Positions 35,553-45,334 of a DNA stretch of 64,000 nt are shown piece after piece (the first letter of the stretch is position 1; every line of letters starts with the position of its first letter). Source of the stretch: Phycisphaeraceae bacterium (GTDB taxonomy: Bacteria; Planctomycetota; Phycisphaerae; Phycisphaerales; Phycisphaeraceae); assembly GCA_029260595.1 (NCBI GenBank), contig JAJDCY010000011.1:48707-112706 (forward strand). The letters are read 5' to 3'. Both the position numbers and the translations under genes were made by a program. Under the pieces are notes generated by a model. That model was not told the origin of the DNA, did not search any database, and was given only the letters and a program-made list of their open reading frames with translations.

Positions 35553-38234
35553 CTACCCATCTTGGACGACGTGTACTTCGATGGCGTCCTGGGTTAGTTG
35601 GTCGCTGGGGATCCATAGGCGGTTGACGCCGAGGGTGGGGTGGGCGACGCCTTCGCGGGTTTGGCCGTTGATGGCGAAGCGGCGTTGGCCTCCGTTGCGG
35701 TATTCGGTTTTGACGCGGACTTGGCAGTGGCCGACGTGGCTGGCGTATTCGTAGGATTTGAATGGGGCCCATGCGGCGGGTTGGACCCAGAGGCCGCCGA
35801 GTTCGGGCTCGAATCCGAAGACGTAGCGGATGAGCAGTTTGAGTACGACGTTGGAGCTGCCGGTCTGCCAGTCGTTCATGTTCTGGCCGTCGATGAATTT
35901 TTCGGGGTTGTGGCCATACGAGTTGGGCATGACGAACGGTGAGTGCGAGAGGTTTTCGTGTCCGTCGGTGAAGGGGAGGATTTTGTAGAGCTGCTCCCAT
36001 GCTTCGCGGGGTTTGCCCATGCGGAACAGTGCCATGATGGCGAATGCGGTGGCGTGGATGTAGGAGGCGCCGTTTTCGGCGGTGCCGGGAGGGAGTTTTC
36101 GGATGCGGCCTACGCCGGGTGCGTCGTCGGCGAAGCAGGGTTCGAAGGTTTTGAATCCGTACTTGGAGTCGAGGCGGTTGAATGCGGCGAGGATGGGGGC
36201 GGCGATTTCGGGGTCACGGTCGTACATTCCAGAGAGGACCCAGAAGGCGTTGCTGGTGAGGCCGTCGCGCGGTTGTCCGTCGGGGTCGTTGAATCCGCCG
36301 ACGAGGTACTTACGGCCGTCGCCCCAGCCGTGGACGATGCGTGTGTCGCCGGCGTCGTCGCGGACGATGGCGTATTGCTCGAGGCCTTCGGCGAGTTCGG
36401 CGGCGGCTTTTTTGTAGGCCTTGATGCGGTCGGCGTGCCACTTGGGGTCGATGGATTCGAGCAGCTCGACCATCTGGATGCAGTTTTCGTAGACCTGGAG
36501 TGTGGCCATGACGCTGACGCCGGTGCCGTATTCTTGTGAGGGGTCGTCGCTGATGCCGAGTCCGTCGAGCGCGTCGTTCCAGTCGCCGTAGAGTGCGAGA
36601 ACGCAGCGGGTGTGTTCGTGGTCGCGGTTGTGGAGCATGTAGTCGAGGATCTTGATCATGTGTTCGAGGACGCTGTCGCGTTTGTCCGACTGCTTCACCG
36701 TCGCGGTCGCTTCGTCAATAATCTCGTGATAGCCGCAGGCCTCATCGAGCAAGTCCCGGTCGCCGGTGACGCGCAGGTAGGTGACGATGGCGGAGATGAC
36801 CCATGCGCCCTGGTCGATGAACGGGCGGAGGTCCATGCGGCCTACGTTTCCGGTGGTTGTGGGGAGTGAGTACTGGCGGAAGCAACGGCCATCGGGTGCG
36901 GTGTATCCGAGTGCTTCGAGCATTTTTGCGCGTGTGGATGCGGGCTGCCAGTAGGCGAGTGCTTCGAGTGCCTGGAAGACGTCGCGTATTCCGATGAGGG
37001 AGTTGACGGAGAGTTGGACGTAGCCCTTGAGCAGTGCGCAGAACTCGACTTGGCGTTTGAGGTGTTCTAAGAACCCTGTGAAGACCTTCGGCCGTAACCG
37101 CTTGTCCGTCGCCTGACCGATCCCGATGGCCAACGTTTTGTGACGGCTCGCATCCAACGCCGCCTGCTTGACCAACTCGGCATCGATCCCGGGCGGGTCG
37201 ATGGCACGCTTGGCCCGCCGGTCCGCCGACGCCGCATCCGACTCGGCACCAAAGACAACTTCCAGCCGGGCTCCCTCGCCGCCGGCCAACGCCAGGTGCA
37301 ACAAATCTCCCGCGATCGATGTCTCCACAAAGGTACACAGCGGGCGCGCCTCACCGAACGTTCCCACCGCGAGCGCCGCGGCCGTGTGCAGACTCCCCCG
37401 CGTGCCACCCACATACTCGTAGCGAGATGTCGTCCGTTCCTCGCGCTGCAACTTGCACCCCGGCCCGAATGTGAGCGACCGGTTGATCACGCCGTAATGT
37501 GTGATCGAACTGGTCCGATCCTTATCCTCATTGACCTTGACCAAAAACCCGCCGAGTGCTCCGTTGTTCTTCCCACCACCGGCGGCGTCGAGCGTGCTGA
37601 TCTCTTTGAACCAGCGGTCTTCGCCGGATTCGAAGAGTTGGTTGCGTAGGAAGGGGTTCATGTATGAGGAGAGGTAGCAGCGTTTGGTTTCGTTGGTGAG
37701 GTTTTTGGCGAGCAGTGAGAAGCAGATGTCTTTGTTGGCGGCGACGAAGACGCGGACGGCGTAGCGGATGCCGAAGCCTTCGGTGATGAAGTAGGCGGCG
37801 CGTGAGGTGAGGACGGAGAAGCGTCGGATGGAGTCGGCTTCGCCCTCGTCCATGCGGGGGACGCTGAGCAGTGGGAGTCGTGTGTATCGGCCGGAGTCGT
37901 TGGGGACGCCGCCGAAGAAGGCGATGTTGGGTTCCTGGCCTTCTGCGGCGCGGAGGAATTGTGAGAAGAGGCCTTCGTTGCTGTGCATGTAACCGGATGC
38001 GTAGACCCAGAAGTTGAAGCCCTCGCCGCCGTAGGGGTATCGGCTGTCGCCGCCGTCGCGTGGTTGTGCGAGCACGCCGTTGTCGTCGAGGAAGAAGGCG
38101 CGGCCTGGCATGGCGCGGTCGTTGTGTGCGGCGGGGTCTGCGAGGAGCGCATCGGCTTGTTTGACGATTTGCTCGACGCGGGATTCGAGAGAGAGGCCGG
38201 AGTTTGCGGCCTTGACGGCGGTTGGTGCAGTCAT
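35553..38234 (-). CDS. GH94-type glycoside phosphorylase
   Basis: An 893-aa protein of the cellobiose/chitobiose phosphorylase type. The catalytic acid lies in ALYGDWNDALDGLG; GAWVISAIVTYLRVTGD, ENGASYIHATAFAIMALF and the closing GLWVQPAAW segment are typical of the (alpha/alpha)6 barrel. These intracellular enzymes cleave beta-disaccharides with phosphate, giving a sugar 1-phosphate. Amino-sugar genes nearby make N,N'-diacetylchitobiose a reasonable substrate; GH149/GH161 relatives are possible. The start 38234 (MTAPTAV) is chosen because a much longer open frame upstream is antisense/low complexity. A patch at ~37,070-37,610 has opposite codon style to the rest. Confidence 0.87.
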   Translation of the reverse strand: MTAPTAVKAANSGLSLESRVEQIVKQADALLADPAAHNDRAMPGRAFFLDDNGVLAQPRDGGDSRYPYGGEGFNFWVYASGYMHSNEGLFSQFLRAAEGQEPNIAFFGGVPNDSGRYTRLPLLSVPRMDEGEADSIRRFSVLTSRAAYFITEGFGIRYAVRVFVAANKDICFSLLAKNLTNETKRCYLSSYMNPFLRNQLFESGEDRWFKEISTLDAAGGGKNNGALGGFLVKVNEDKDRTSSITHYGVINRSLTFGPGCKLQREERTTSRYEYVGGTRGSLHTAAALAVGTFGEARPLCTFVETSIAGDLLHLALAGGEGARLEVVFGAESDAASADRRAKRAIDPPGIDAELVKQAALDASRHKTLAIGIGQATDKRLRPKVFTGFLEHLKRQVEFCALLKGYVQLSVNSLIGIRDVFQALEALAYWQPASTRAKMLEALGYTAPDGRCFRQYSLPTTTGNVGRMDLRPFIDQGAWVISAIVTYLRVTGDRDLLDEACGYHEIIDEATATVKQSDKRDSVLEHMIKILDYMLHNRDHEHTRCVLALYGDWNDALDGLGISDDPSQEYGTGVSVMATLQVYENCIQMVELLESIDPKWHADRIKAYKKAAAELAEGLEQYAIVRDDAGDTRIVHGWGDGRKYLVGGFNDPDGQPRDGLTSNAFWVLSGMYDRDPEIAAPILAAFNRLDSKYGFKTFEPCFADDAPGVGRIRKLPPGTAENGASYIHATAFAIMALFRMGKPREAWEQLYKILPFTDGHENLSHSPFVMPNSYGHNPEKFIDGQNMNDWQTGSSNVVLKLLIRYVFGFEPELGGLWVQPAAWAPFKSYEYASHVGHCQVRVKTEYRNGGQRRFAINGQTREGVAHPTLGVNRLWIPSDQLTQDAIEVHVVQDG

Positions 38235-38386
38235 CTGATTAGCCCATGAAAAGTCGTGAAGAATCGGTCGTGACCAGCCCCCCATCTTAGCGGAAGGTGC
38301 GGGTGGAATCTTGTTGGGGGGGATGGTGGTGTTGAAGAGCTGGGTGGGCAGGTTTACCCGTGGCACCCTGGGGGGTGGGGGTGCGC

Positions 38387-38418
38387 AAAAAACAACCCCG
38401 CGCGGGGGCGGGGTTGTT
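38387..38418 (-). terminator. Intrinsic terminator of the Re-citrate-synthase-like gene
   Basis: On the minus strand AACAACCCCGC and GCGGGGTTGTT pair around a CCCCGC loop, followed by TTTT. Confidence 0.85.
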
Positions 38419-38440
38419 GTGGTGGTAGTGTTGGGTGGGT

Positions 38441-39847
38441 CTACTTCTTGCCTGTGGCCTTGGCGTAGTGGTCGGGCATGAGTTCTTTGACTTTGGCTTC
38501 GAGTTCCTGGTCGCTGATGGCGGTGAGTCGGCCGTCGACTTCGTATTGGTCCATGACCCATCGGCAGACTTTGTGGCACTTGATCTTGCTGATCTTGTTG
38601 TCGCCCTTGAGCTTGAGGAAGTCGTTGATCCAGATGGTGGTGCCGTCGGCGCCACTCTTGTCGGTGATGGCGACCTTGGGGGGGCGGCCTAGGAGTTTTT
38701 CGGTGTCGAAGATGTTGTAGATCTGCTCGTTCTGTCGGAGGCCACCGGCGTGGATGCCGGCGCGTGTGGTGTTGAAGTGCTTGCCGACGAACGGGTAGCT
38801 GTCGGGGATGGGCAGGCCGACTTCTTCTTTCATGTAGTCGGCGATCTCGGTGACCATGTTGGTGTTCAGGCCGTTGGTCTTGCCGAGCAGCGCGATGTAC
38901 TCGAAGACGGCGCCCTCGAGCGGGGGGTTGCCGGTTCGCTCGCCGAAGCCGAAGAGTGTGGCGTTGACGGCGTCGCAGCCGTACAGCCACGCGGTGCCGC
39001 CGTTGGTGTGGACCTTGTGGAAGTCGTTGTGGCCGTGCCACTCGAGGCGTGCGGAGGGGACACCGCATTCTTTGTTGAGCTTGTAGATGAGCTTGGGGAT
39101 GCTGCGTGGGAGCTCGACGCCGGGGTAGCTGATGCCGAAGCCCATGGTGTCGCAGAGACGGATCTTGACGCCCTTTTCTTCGGGTACCTGGCTGCTCATT
39201 TCCATGAGGCGTTCGACGAAGGGCAGGACGAAGCCGTCGAGGTCGGCGCGGGTGAGGTCTTCGAGGTGGCAGCGTGGTCGGACGCCGGCTTCGAACGCGG
39301 CGTCGACGACCTCGCAGTAGCTGTCCATGCACTCTTTGCGGCTCTTGAACTTGAGCTTGTCGAAGATGTGGAAGTCGGAGCAGCTTGTGAGCATGCCGCT
39401 CTCGGCGAGGCCGGCTTCCTTGACTAGCCGGAAGTCGGCTTTGACGGCGCGGATCCAGCCGGTGCACTCGGGGTATTTGTGGCCCAGGGCGCGGCAGCGG
39501 TCGAGTGTCTCGCGGTCGTTCTTGGTGTAGAGGAAAAACTCGGTCTGGCGGATGACACCGTTGGGGCCGGAGAGCTTGGCGAGCATGTCGTAGACCTTGA
39601 CCATCTGGTCGATGGTGTAGGGCGGGCGCGCCTGCTGGCCGTCACGGAAGGTCGTGTCGGTGATGTTGATGTCGCGTGTCTTGACGGAATTGGGGTCGAA
39701 CTCGACGGTTTCGCCATCGATCTGCTCGACGAGCGGGCCGTCGAATTTAATGAGCGGCGGGAGGTCGTAGGGGAAGGTGCCCTCCATCCGATTGGGCTCG
39801 GTGGTGTCGACCAGGGGGAACTTTTTGGTTGCGGTGGTGGCTGGCAT
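38441..39847 (-). CDS. Acyltransferase of the HMGL/isopropylmalate synthase family, Re-citrate-synthase-like
   Basis: A 468-aa HMGL-like TIM-barrel enzyme: metal/catalytic loop TDTTFRDGQQARPPYT, GHKYPECTGWIRAVK, TSCSDFHIF, and HGHNDFHKV with the two metal histidines. The first ~70 residues are an extension and the C-terminal third is short, without the LeuA regulatory domain. FRDGQQARPPYT and CDTMGFG...LEWHGHNDFHK recall the (Re)-citrate synthase group from anaerobes more than LeuA or homocitrate synthase. It would condense an acyl-CoA with a 2-oxoacid. Start 39847 has GAGGG 6 bases upstream. Terminator at 38387-38418. Confidence 0.85.
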   Translation of the reverse strand: MPATTATKKFPLVDTTEPNRMEGTFPYDLPPLIKFDGPLVEQIDGETVEFDPNSVKTRDINITDTTFRDGQQARPPYTIDQMVKVYDMLAKLSGPNGVIRQTEFFLYTKNDRETLDRCRALGHKYPECTGWIRAVKADFRLVKEAGLAESGMLTSCSDFHIFDKLKFKSRKECMDSYCEVVDAAFEAGVRPRCHLEDLTRADLDGFVLPFVERLMEMSSQVPEEKGVKIRLCDTMGFGISYPGVELPRSIPKLIYKLNKECGVPSARLEWHGHNDFHKVHTNGGTAWLYGCDAVNATLFGFGERTGNPPLEGAVFEYIALLGKTNGLNTNMVTEIADYMKEEVGLPIPDSYPFVGKHFNTTRAGIHAGGLRQNEQIYNIFDTEKLLGRPPKVAITDKSGADGTTIWINDFLKLKGDNKISKIKCHKVCRWVMDQYEVDGRLTAISDQELEAKVKELMPDHYAKATGKK

Positions 39848-40146
39848 GAACGGCCCTCTCATCAATGGGGTAGAACGAAACACGAAACGAGTCGGCGTTG
39901 GTGATCCGGGTCACCGGGTTGATTTTGTGGCCCAGTCAGGGGCCCGAATCACGGGTCGGAGTCACCCGAGCCACCAATCCGGGTGACTCACATGCAGACT
40001 CGCGGCCCAGCGCTAACGCCGATCAACGACTACGGACTCAAGACGGACACAAACTCAAACGAACTCAAAATAAACTTAAATTCATCCCGACGAACCACCC
40101 TGCCGTTGACCCGTCGGTGCTGCTTGGTTTTAGTGAGCGTCGGTTG

Positions 40147-40401
40147 TTAGACCGAGACGCCCTGTTCCTGGCAGACTTTGGTGATGAAGTCGACGGCGCC
40201 GCCGACGGTGTCGACGGAGAGCGCGGCGTCTTCATCCATCTCGATGCCGAACTCCTCTTCGAAGCTGGCGACAAGCTCGATGGACTGGACGCTCTCGGCG
40301 CCGAGGTCGGAACCGAAGTTTTGCTCAGACTTAACGGAATCCGCGTCGACCTTGAGGACGCGTGCGGTGACTGCTTTGACTCTGTCTTCAACTGATGGCA
40401 T
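40147..40401 (-). CDS. acpP: Acyl carrier protein
   Basis: An 84-aa acidic carrier. The phosphopantetheine serine lies in SDLGAESVQSIELV; the usual DSL is ESV here. FEEEFGIEMDEDAALSVDTVGGAVDFI is the canonical helix III-IV region. Acts in fatty-acid or lipid-A acyl delivery. It lies 75 bp after the GlmU-like gene in the same direction. A second carrier protein is encoded at 52228-52470. Confidence 0.92.
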   Translation of the reverse strand: MPSVEDRVKAVTARVLKVDADSVKSEQNFGSDLGAESVQSIELVASFEEEFGIEMDEDAALSVDTVGGAVDFITKVCQEQGVSV

Positions 40402-40476
40402 GGGAGTGTCTCCTAATGATTGTCTGTTGTGGGTGCTTTCGCCCGGCCTGGGTTCGGGATTGTTGATTTACCCGGA

Positions 40477-41763
40477 TTATTTGCCGAGCATGACTTTGCG
40501 GCCCTTCTTAACCGCTTCCATACGCTCGGGTTTGGTCAATTCGAAGATGTGATTATAAAGGTCGAGCTGATTTTGGTCAAAGGTCTGCTTGCGTCGTGAC
40601 ATGGCGATCTTGGCGGTGTCGAATAACTTGTTGCGGCCAAAACCCTTAGTTACGACGCCTTCGAGGAACCAGGAGAAGCTGGGGACGTATTTGGGCAGGG
40701 GCTTGCCGGTGGCCATGATCAGGCACATGGCGCCGACGTAGGAGCCGGTGTTGAGCAGAGTGCCGATCGAGGTCTTGGTGTGGTCGCCGATGAGTGAGCC
40801 GACCTTGGTGGAGCCGGTGTCGGTGCCCTTCTTGCCGTCGAGCATGACGGAGACGGACGAGTAGTCGTTCTTCAAATCGCTGTTGGTCGTCAGCGCCCCC
40901 AAGTTCACCCACTCGCCGACGTAGGCGTGGCCTAGGAAGCCGTCGTGGTACTTGTTGGAGTAGCCCTGGATGATGGATTCTTCGATCTCACCGCCGAGGC
41001 GACACATGGGGCCGACGGAGTTGCCTTCGCGGCACTTGGCACCGAGCAGGATCGAGTTCTTGCCGATGTAGCAGGGGCCTTCGATGCGGGAGAACGGGTG
41101 GACTTCGACGCCTTCGTCGAGGTAGACCGGGCCCTCGGCGGCGTCGATGACGGCCATGGGGTGGATGACGGCGCCCTTGCCGACGAAGACGTCTTTCTTG
41201 CTGCCGCGTAGTCCGCTGGGCTCTTCGATGGTGCCTTCGATCCCGGATCGGCCGAGTTCTTTGAAGTCGTCGGTGATCTGGTGGGGGTTGGCGAGGATGA
41301 GGTCCCAGGTGTAGTCCCAGGCGGGTGTGGCGGACTTGACGGTGCCGATGGCTTTGGCGGCGGAGGCGAGGAACTGCTCGATGGTCGCGCCGCTGACCTT
41401 GCCGATGTCGGCTTTGTTGATGCGTGCGTAGAGGATCTCGCCGTCTTCGGCGGTGCCGACTTCGCTGGGTCCGGTCTTGGCGACGGTGATGCCGGCGGCT
41501 TTGAGTCGGCCGCTGAGCAGGAGCAGGTCGTCGCCGGCGAGAGCGGCTTTGTCGTTGACCTTGGCGCCGCTTGCGCGTGCTTTGTAGGTGGCGGCGAGGT
41601 AGGCCGGGAGGAAGTAGGCGACGTCGGTGGCGCCTAGTTTCTTGATCATCTTCTCGGCGAGTGAGGACATGCCGACGCGCATCTCCCAGATCGGGCGGCT
41701 AAGCGCGATCGGGTAGAAGTTACGACGCTTGGGGGTATCGAGGTCGAACAGGATCAGTCGCAT
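40477..41763 (-). CDS. Alternative bacterial GlmU-type sugar nucleotidyltransferase/acetyltransferase
   Basis: A 428-aa protein matching the alternative GlmU family of Bacteroidetes and Planctomycetes. The opening MRLILFDLDTPKRRNFYPIALSRPIWEMR is its signature, and a left-handed beta-helix follows (VFVGKGAVIHPMAVIDAAEGPVYL, VHPFSRIEGPCYIGKNSILL, IGDHTKTSIGT). It would make UDP-GlcNAc or a related nucleotide sugar. Neighbours NagB (90 bp upstream) and the nearby mutase support amino-sugar activation. Full length. Confidence 0.9.
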   Translation of the reverse strand: MRLILFDLDTPKRRNFYPIALSRPIWEMRVGMSSLAEKMIKKLGATDVAYFLPAYLAATYKARASGAKVNDKAALAGDDLLLLSGRLKAAGITVAKTGPSEVGTAEDGEILYARINKADIGKVSGATIEQFLASAAKAIGTVKSATPAWDYTWDLILANPHQITDDFKELGRSGIEGTIEEPSGLRGSKKDVFVGKGAVIHPMAVIDAAEGPVYLDEGVEVHPFSRIEGPCYIGKNSILLGAKCREGNSVGPMCRLGGEIEESIIQGYSNKYHDGFLGHAYVGEWVNLGALTTNSDLKNDYSSVSVMLDGKKGTDTGSTKVGSLIGDHTKTSIGTLLNTGSYVGAMCLIMATGKPLPKYVPSFSWFLEGVVTKGFGRNKLFDTAKIAMSRRKQTFDQNQLDLYNHIFELTKPERMEAVKKGRKVMLGK

Positions 41764-41852
41764 GCGGTCAGCTCCTTAAGGCCGAGAACCGAGGATCGAA
41801 AACAGAGAAACAAAGGGTGAAGTCAAATAGCGAGTCGCGGGGTCGCGCGCGA

Positions 41853-42635
41853 TCACACCTGGGGTGCGCCGGGCTTCTTTTGTTGGATCCACTCGTAGTA
41901 GTCCTTCATCTCGAGGAGGCTGGCGGCGTCGTGATCGATGAAGACCTTGGCGGACGGGTGTAGCTGCAGCGCGCTGGCGGTGATCATGCTGGTGACGGGG
42001 CCTTCGACCATTTCCTTGACGGCTTGTGCTTTGCCTTTGCCGTTGGCGAGGAGGATGAGCTTGCGAGCCTCGAGGATGGTGCCGACGCCCATGGTGATGG
42101 CGTAGATGGGGACGTCTTCGCGTTTCTCGAAGAAGCGTGCGTTGTCGTCGATGGTCATCTTCGCCAGGGTCTTGAGGCGTGTCCGCGAGCTCAACGAGCT
42201 GGTCGGCTCATTGAACGCGATGTGCCCGTCGGTGCCGATGCCAAGGATCTGGACGTCGATGCCGCCACACTCCTCGATGCGTTTCTCGTACCAGTCGCAG
42301 AAGGCTTTGTAGTTGCCGGTGGTGCCGGAGGGGATGTAGATGTTCTGGTGGGAGATGTTGACATGCTTGAAGAAGTTTTCATGCATGAAGTAGTGGTAGG
42401 ACTGGTCGTGAGTGACGGGCAGGCCGACGTACTCGTCGAGGTTGAAGGTGGTGACTTGTGAGAAGTCCAGGCCTTCGTTTTTGTGCATGCGGACGAGTTC
42501 TTTGTAGACGCCGAGGGGGGTCGAGCCTGTGGCCATGCCGAGGACGGCGTTGGGCTTGGCGTTGAGCGTTTGGGCGATGAGTTGGGCGCCGCCCTTGCTC
42601 ATTTCGTCGTAGGTCTTCTGGACGATGACTTCCAT
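41853..42635 (-). CDS. nagB: Glucosamine-6-phosphate deaminase
   Basis: A 260-aa NagB: LGMATGSTPLGVYKELV phosphate loop, TTFNLDEYVGL with the catalytic Asp, LGIGTDGHIAFNEP with general-base His, and TMGVGTILEARKLILLANG. It converts glucosamine 6-phosphate to fructose 6-phosphate plus ammonia. AAGGAG lies 8 bases before the ATG. First gene of a run nagB, GlmU-like, acpP. Confidence 0.96.
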   Translation of the reverse strand: MEVIVQKTYDEMSKGGAQLIAQTLNAKPNAVLGMATGSTPLGVYKELVRMHKNEGLDFSQVTTFNLDEYVGLPVTHDQSYHYFMHENFFKHVNISHQNIYIPSGTTGNYKAFCDWYEKRIEECGGIDVQILGIGTDGHIAFNEPTSSLSSRTRLKTLAKMTIDDNARFFEKREDVPIYAITMGVGTILEARKLILLANGKGKAQAVKEMVEGPVTSMITASALQLHPSAKVFIDHDAASLLEMKDYYEWIQQKKPGAPQV

Positions 42636-43139
42636 CGATCGGTCTCCTTAGTGGTCGGTAGTGGTCGGTGTGCGTTTGCTTGTTGGTTCGGTCCGTGTTG
42701 GTGGGGCCGTGGTCGGTCGGTCGTCTGGTAACGGCGACAACCCGACCACAACCCGTCAGCCGGTCGCCCGACTAGAAAAAATCGCTCAGCCCCTCCCAGA
42801 CACCCGCCCGTTGGCCCTTAGCTGCCGTCTGGCCCCCCGGGCAGCCGCCCGCGCGATACCGCGGCAGCAATACCGCAATCCCCCTGTGGGAACCCTTCGA
42901 AAGCCCTCCGACATCCCTTGGAGTTGGCGGCGCGATGGCCGACCGTGTTCGAAGCGGGGCGGCATTGTCGTGTCCAACCAACGATTGGTCAAGGCCGCCC
43001 CAACATCCCCCGAAAAATCCACACCCCACCCACGACTTGCCGCCACCGGGCGTATAAAATTCAACCCACCCGCCACACGCCCCGCCTGACCCCGCGTAAC
43101 GATCCTGCCGATAAAATCACCTGGAAGGCGAGAAAAACC
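42636..43139. other. Intergenic region between nagB and the membrane protein gene
   Basis: A divergent promoter region of 504 bp. Tandem GTGGTCGGT units occur around 42652-42725. A TATAAA box at 43053-43058 precedes the + strand gene. No RNA gene or riboswitch could be recognised. The + strand changes from G-rich to C-rich near 42,740. Confidence 0.4.
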
Positions 43140-44066
43140 ATGCCCGCGACACTGCACTTTCTTTACCGCACTAGACGCCTGTCCTTCACCGCCACCGCAC
43201 TGATCATCACCGGTGTCGTCTGGCTGCTGCTCACCGACATCTTATTCCGTTACCCCATAACAGGCATGATGTTATGGCAACTCAAATTCCAGTTCGGCTT
43301 CTGGCCCGCCGTCGACCACGCCACCCGTGGACTCATGGGCGTCTATATGGTTTCAAAGCCCGCACACTGGTTCGCCACATTCTTACTGCTCGCCACCTTC
43401 TTCACCTCCGCCGCCGCCTACCTCCACCCACGCCATGGCTGGACCGCCGCTCTCACCCGCCACGGCCCGCCCCACCCACGGACCATCGCCGCCACATCGC
43501 TGGCCGCGTCGATACTCACTCTCGGCCTCGCCTCCATGCTCCTCGAAATCTTCGGCCTCTGGCGACACATGCCCGGCCCCAGCGTTGCCGTCGCCGGCTT
43601 CATCCTCCAACCCTCATTCTGGCTCGCTCTGCCGCTCCTGTTCATCGCATGGAAAGCCTGGTCGATCCTCCTGCACAAACGCTGGCGCACCGGCGACCGC
43701 TTCACCCAACTCGCCACCATGCTCTTCTGGCTGTACGTCGTCTCCGGCACCGAACTGCTGATCGGCGGGCTCTTCGAAGCCTACGGCGGCTTCCTCGGCA
43801 ATTACTGGGAACGCGGCACCTTCACCACCGCCCAGATCGGCTTTGCAGGCATGCTCTGGACCATGCTCCCCGCCGTCGCCCTCCTCTACGCCATCCAACC
43901 CTACTGCCGGGCCAAGCAGGGGCTGTGCGTTCATTGTGGGCAGCGGTTGCAGCCTGCGACGCTGGTGGCGGCGCGGGTGAGCGATGGGGGTTCGCGAGGC
44001 GCGGCTGAGGGGGAGTCGGTTTGTGAGCATTGTGAGCCGGTGGGGTCGGGGGCGCGGCTGGCGTGA
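43140..44066 (+). CDS. Membrane protein with C-terminal zinc-ribbon-like cysteines
   Basis: A 308-aa protein with about six predicted TM helices (for example FTATALIITGVVWLLLTDILF, AATSLAASILTLGLASMLLEIFG, LPLLFIAWKAWSILL). The soluble end has CVHCGQ...CEHC, a CxxC pair suited to metal binding. The family is not recognised. Codon style switches to G-rich at ~43,905, inside the last 50 codons that encode the cysteine tail. ATG 43140 has GGAAGG upstream. Confidence 0.75.
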   Translation: MPATLHFLYRTRRLSFTATALIITGVVWLLLTDILFRYPITGMMLWQLKFQFGFWPAVDHATRGLMGVYMVSKPAHWFATFLLLATFFTSAAAYLHPRHGWTAALTRHGPPHPRTIAATSLAASILTLGLASMLLEIFGLWRHMPGPSVAVAGFILQPSFWLALPLLFIAWKAWSILLHKRWRTGDRFTQLATMLFWLYVVSGTELLIGGLFEAYGGFLGNYWERGTFTTAQIGFAGMLWTMLPAVALLYAIQPYCRAKQGLCVHCGQRLQPATLVAARVSDGGSRGAAEGESVCEHCEPVGSGARLA

Positions 44067-44142
44067 CTGGGTAGCAATCTGTACATCAGCCCGTGTGCCA
44101 CGGCTTAATTGAGAGCGCCGGTCCGTTGCCCCGGGGCGGGAG

Positions 44143-45300
44143 TTATCGGCGCGTTAACCCGCACCGGCGCCGCATCAACACCCCCACCACCCCCACACAT
44201 ACGACCCCCAGGGCACCCGGCTCCGGCAACTGCGCAACAAAAAACGCAACCTGTTCGTCGGCGTACTCACTGCTTACGACGTGTCCGGCCCAGACGATAT
44301 CGAGCTGGCGGTTTACCTCGTCCTGAATAAACGACAGGGATAAACTCGAGGTTGGTGCCGACGACAGCGCGGTTAGGTCGGGCGAATAACCACCCAGCAA
44401 CCCCAGATCGAGCAATCGCAATCCCGACGCGTCAATAACACCGTCCGCAACGAGGATATCGAAGATTTCCTGGGCGAGCTGCTGGGTGATCCCCGGGATA
44501 CGTGTGAAGCGCAGGGGGTTGATGGCCTTTTCCAACCCGAGGCGGTACTCCGCGGGCAGGCCGTTTGCGATTGCGGCGTTGTACATCATCGCATTCACGT
44601 CAGGCCGATCGCTCGTCACCACACCGCCCGTCACCGCCACATCATTCTCAAGCACTGTGAAAAACGCCGGCGCACTGATGATCTCGGACGGGTTCGCCAG
44701 CAGGTAACCCCCGCCCTGCGAGCCGTGCGAAGCCACCGCACTCAACGGCACACCGCCGGCGACGTCGGCCAGCTTGCTGTACGTCAGCGACGCCGTCCCA
44801 CCATTGCTAAACCCCCATAAAAACACCGGCGTCTCAGCCGTCACATGGCCCGCGGCGACGAAGCTGTTGCGCACGTCCAGCAGGCGTGCGAAATCAGGAT
44901 TGGTCAGCACGGGTTCGATGTCCCAGGAGTTGTTCACCCGGTCCAGGCTGTCCAGCGCCGCAAACGCGAACCCCGCATCAACCAACTTGTTCAGGGCATC
45001 GGTGATATCCAGCCGCTGCACGATCACCGCTCCGCCCCCGCCGCCGTGCAGGAAAAACACCAGCCCCTTCGGGTCAGCCGGGACGTGCCATATCAACCGG
45101 TGGTCCGGGCTCGGGTTCGACTCCTCCCAAACCGCGCCGGACTCAACCGGATAAAACGGCCCCGTGTCCGGCTGCGCGCTCATCGGCGCGCAGTACTCGG
45201 GCACACCCGGGTCGGCCCACCCATCCGCCGTCAACCACAACGACAACACAACAACCAACCCCAACCCACACCCGCGCCGATCACGATCACACAAAAACAT
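44143..45300 (-). CDS. PEP-CTERM alpha/beta-hydrolase
   Basis: A 385-aa exported esterase-like protein. Signal peptide ~8-30. LVFFLHGGGGGAVIV is the oxyanion-hole HGGG loop; FLWGFSNGGTASL is the GxSxG-type nucleophile elbow (Ser in GFSNGG). C-terminus LPEPGALGVVCVGVVGVLM plus RRR is a PEP-CTERM signal almost identical to that of the next gene. ATG 45300 has GAGGGG upstream; an earlier ATG at 45333 adds 11 residues. Substrate unknown. It follows the large PEP-CTERM gene by 34 bp in an operon. Confidence 0.87.
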   Translation of the reverse strand: MFLCDRDRRGCGLGLVVVLSLWLTADGWADPGVPEYCAPMSAQPDTGPFYPVESGAVWEESNPSPDHRLIWHVPADPKGLVFFLHGGGGGAVIVQRLDITDALNKLVDAGFAFAALDSLDRVNNSWDIEPVLTNPDFARLLDVRNSFVAAGHVTAETPVFLWGFSNGGTASLTYSKLADVAGGVPLSAVASHGSQGGGYLLANPSEIISAPAFFTVLENDVAVTGGVVTSDRPDVNAMMYNAAIANGLPAEYRLGLEKAINPLRFTRIPGITQQLAQEIFDILVADGVIDASGLRLLDLGLLGGYSPDLTALSSAPTSSLSLSFIQDEVNRQLDIVWAGHVVSSEYADEQVAFFVAQLPEPGALGVVCVGVVGVLMRRRCGLTRR

Positions 45301-45334
45301 ACAGGCACCCCTCACAGACCAGTGACAACACACA

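Noticed and set aside
38235..39467. Long N-terminal extension of the GH94-type gene
   Set aside because: Overlaps the Re-citrate-synthase-like gene in another frame and is Arg/Pro-rich; the conserved protein begins at 38234.
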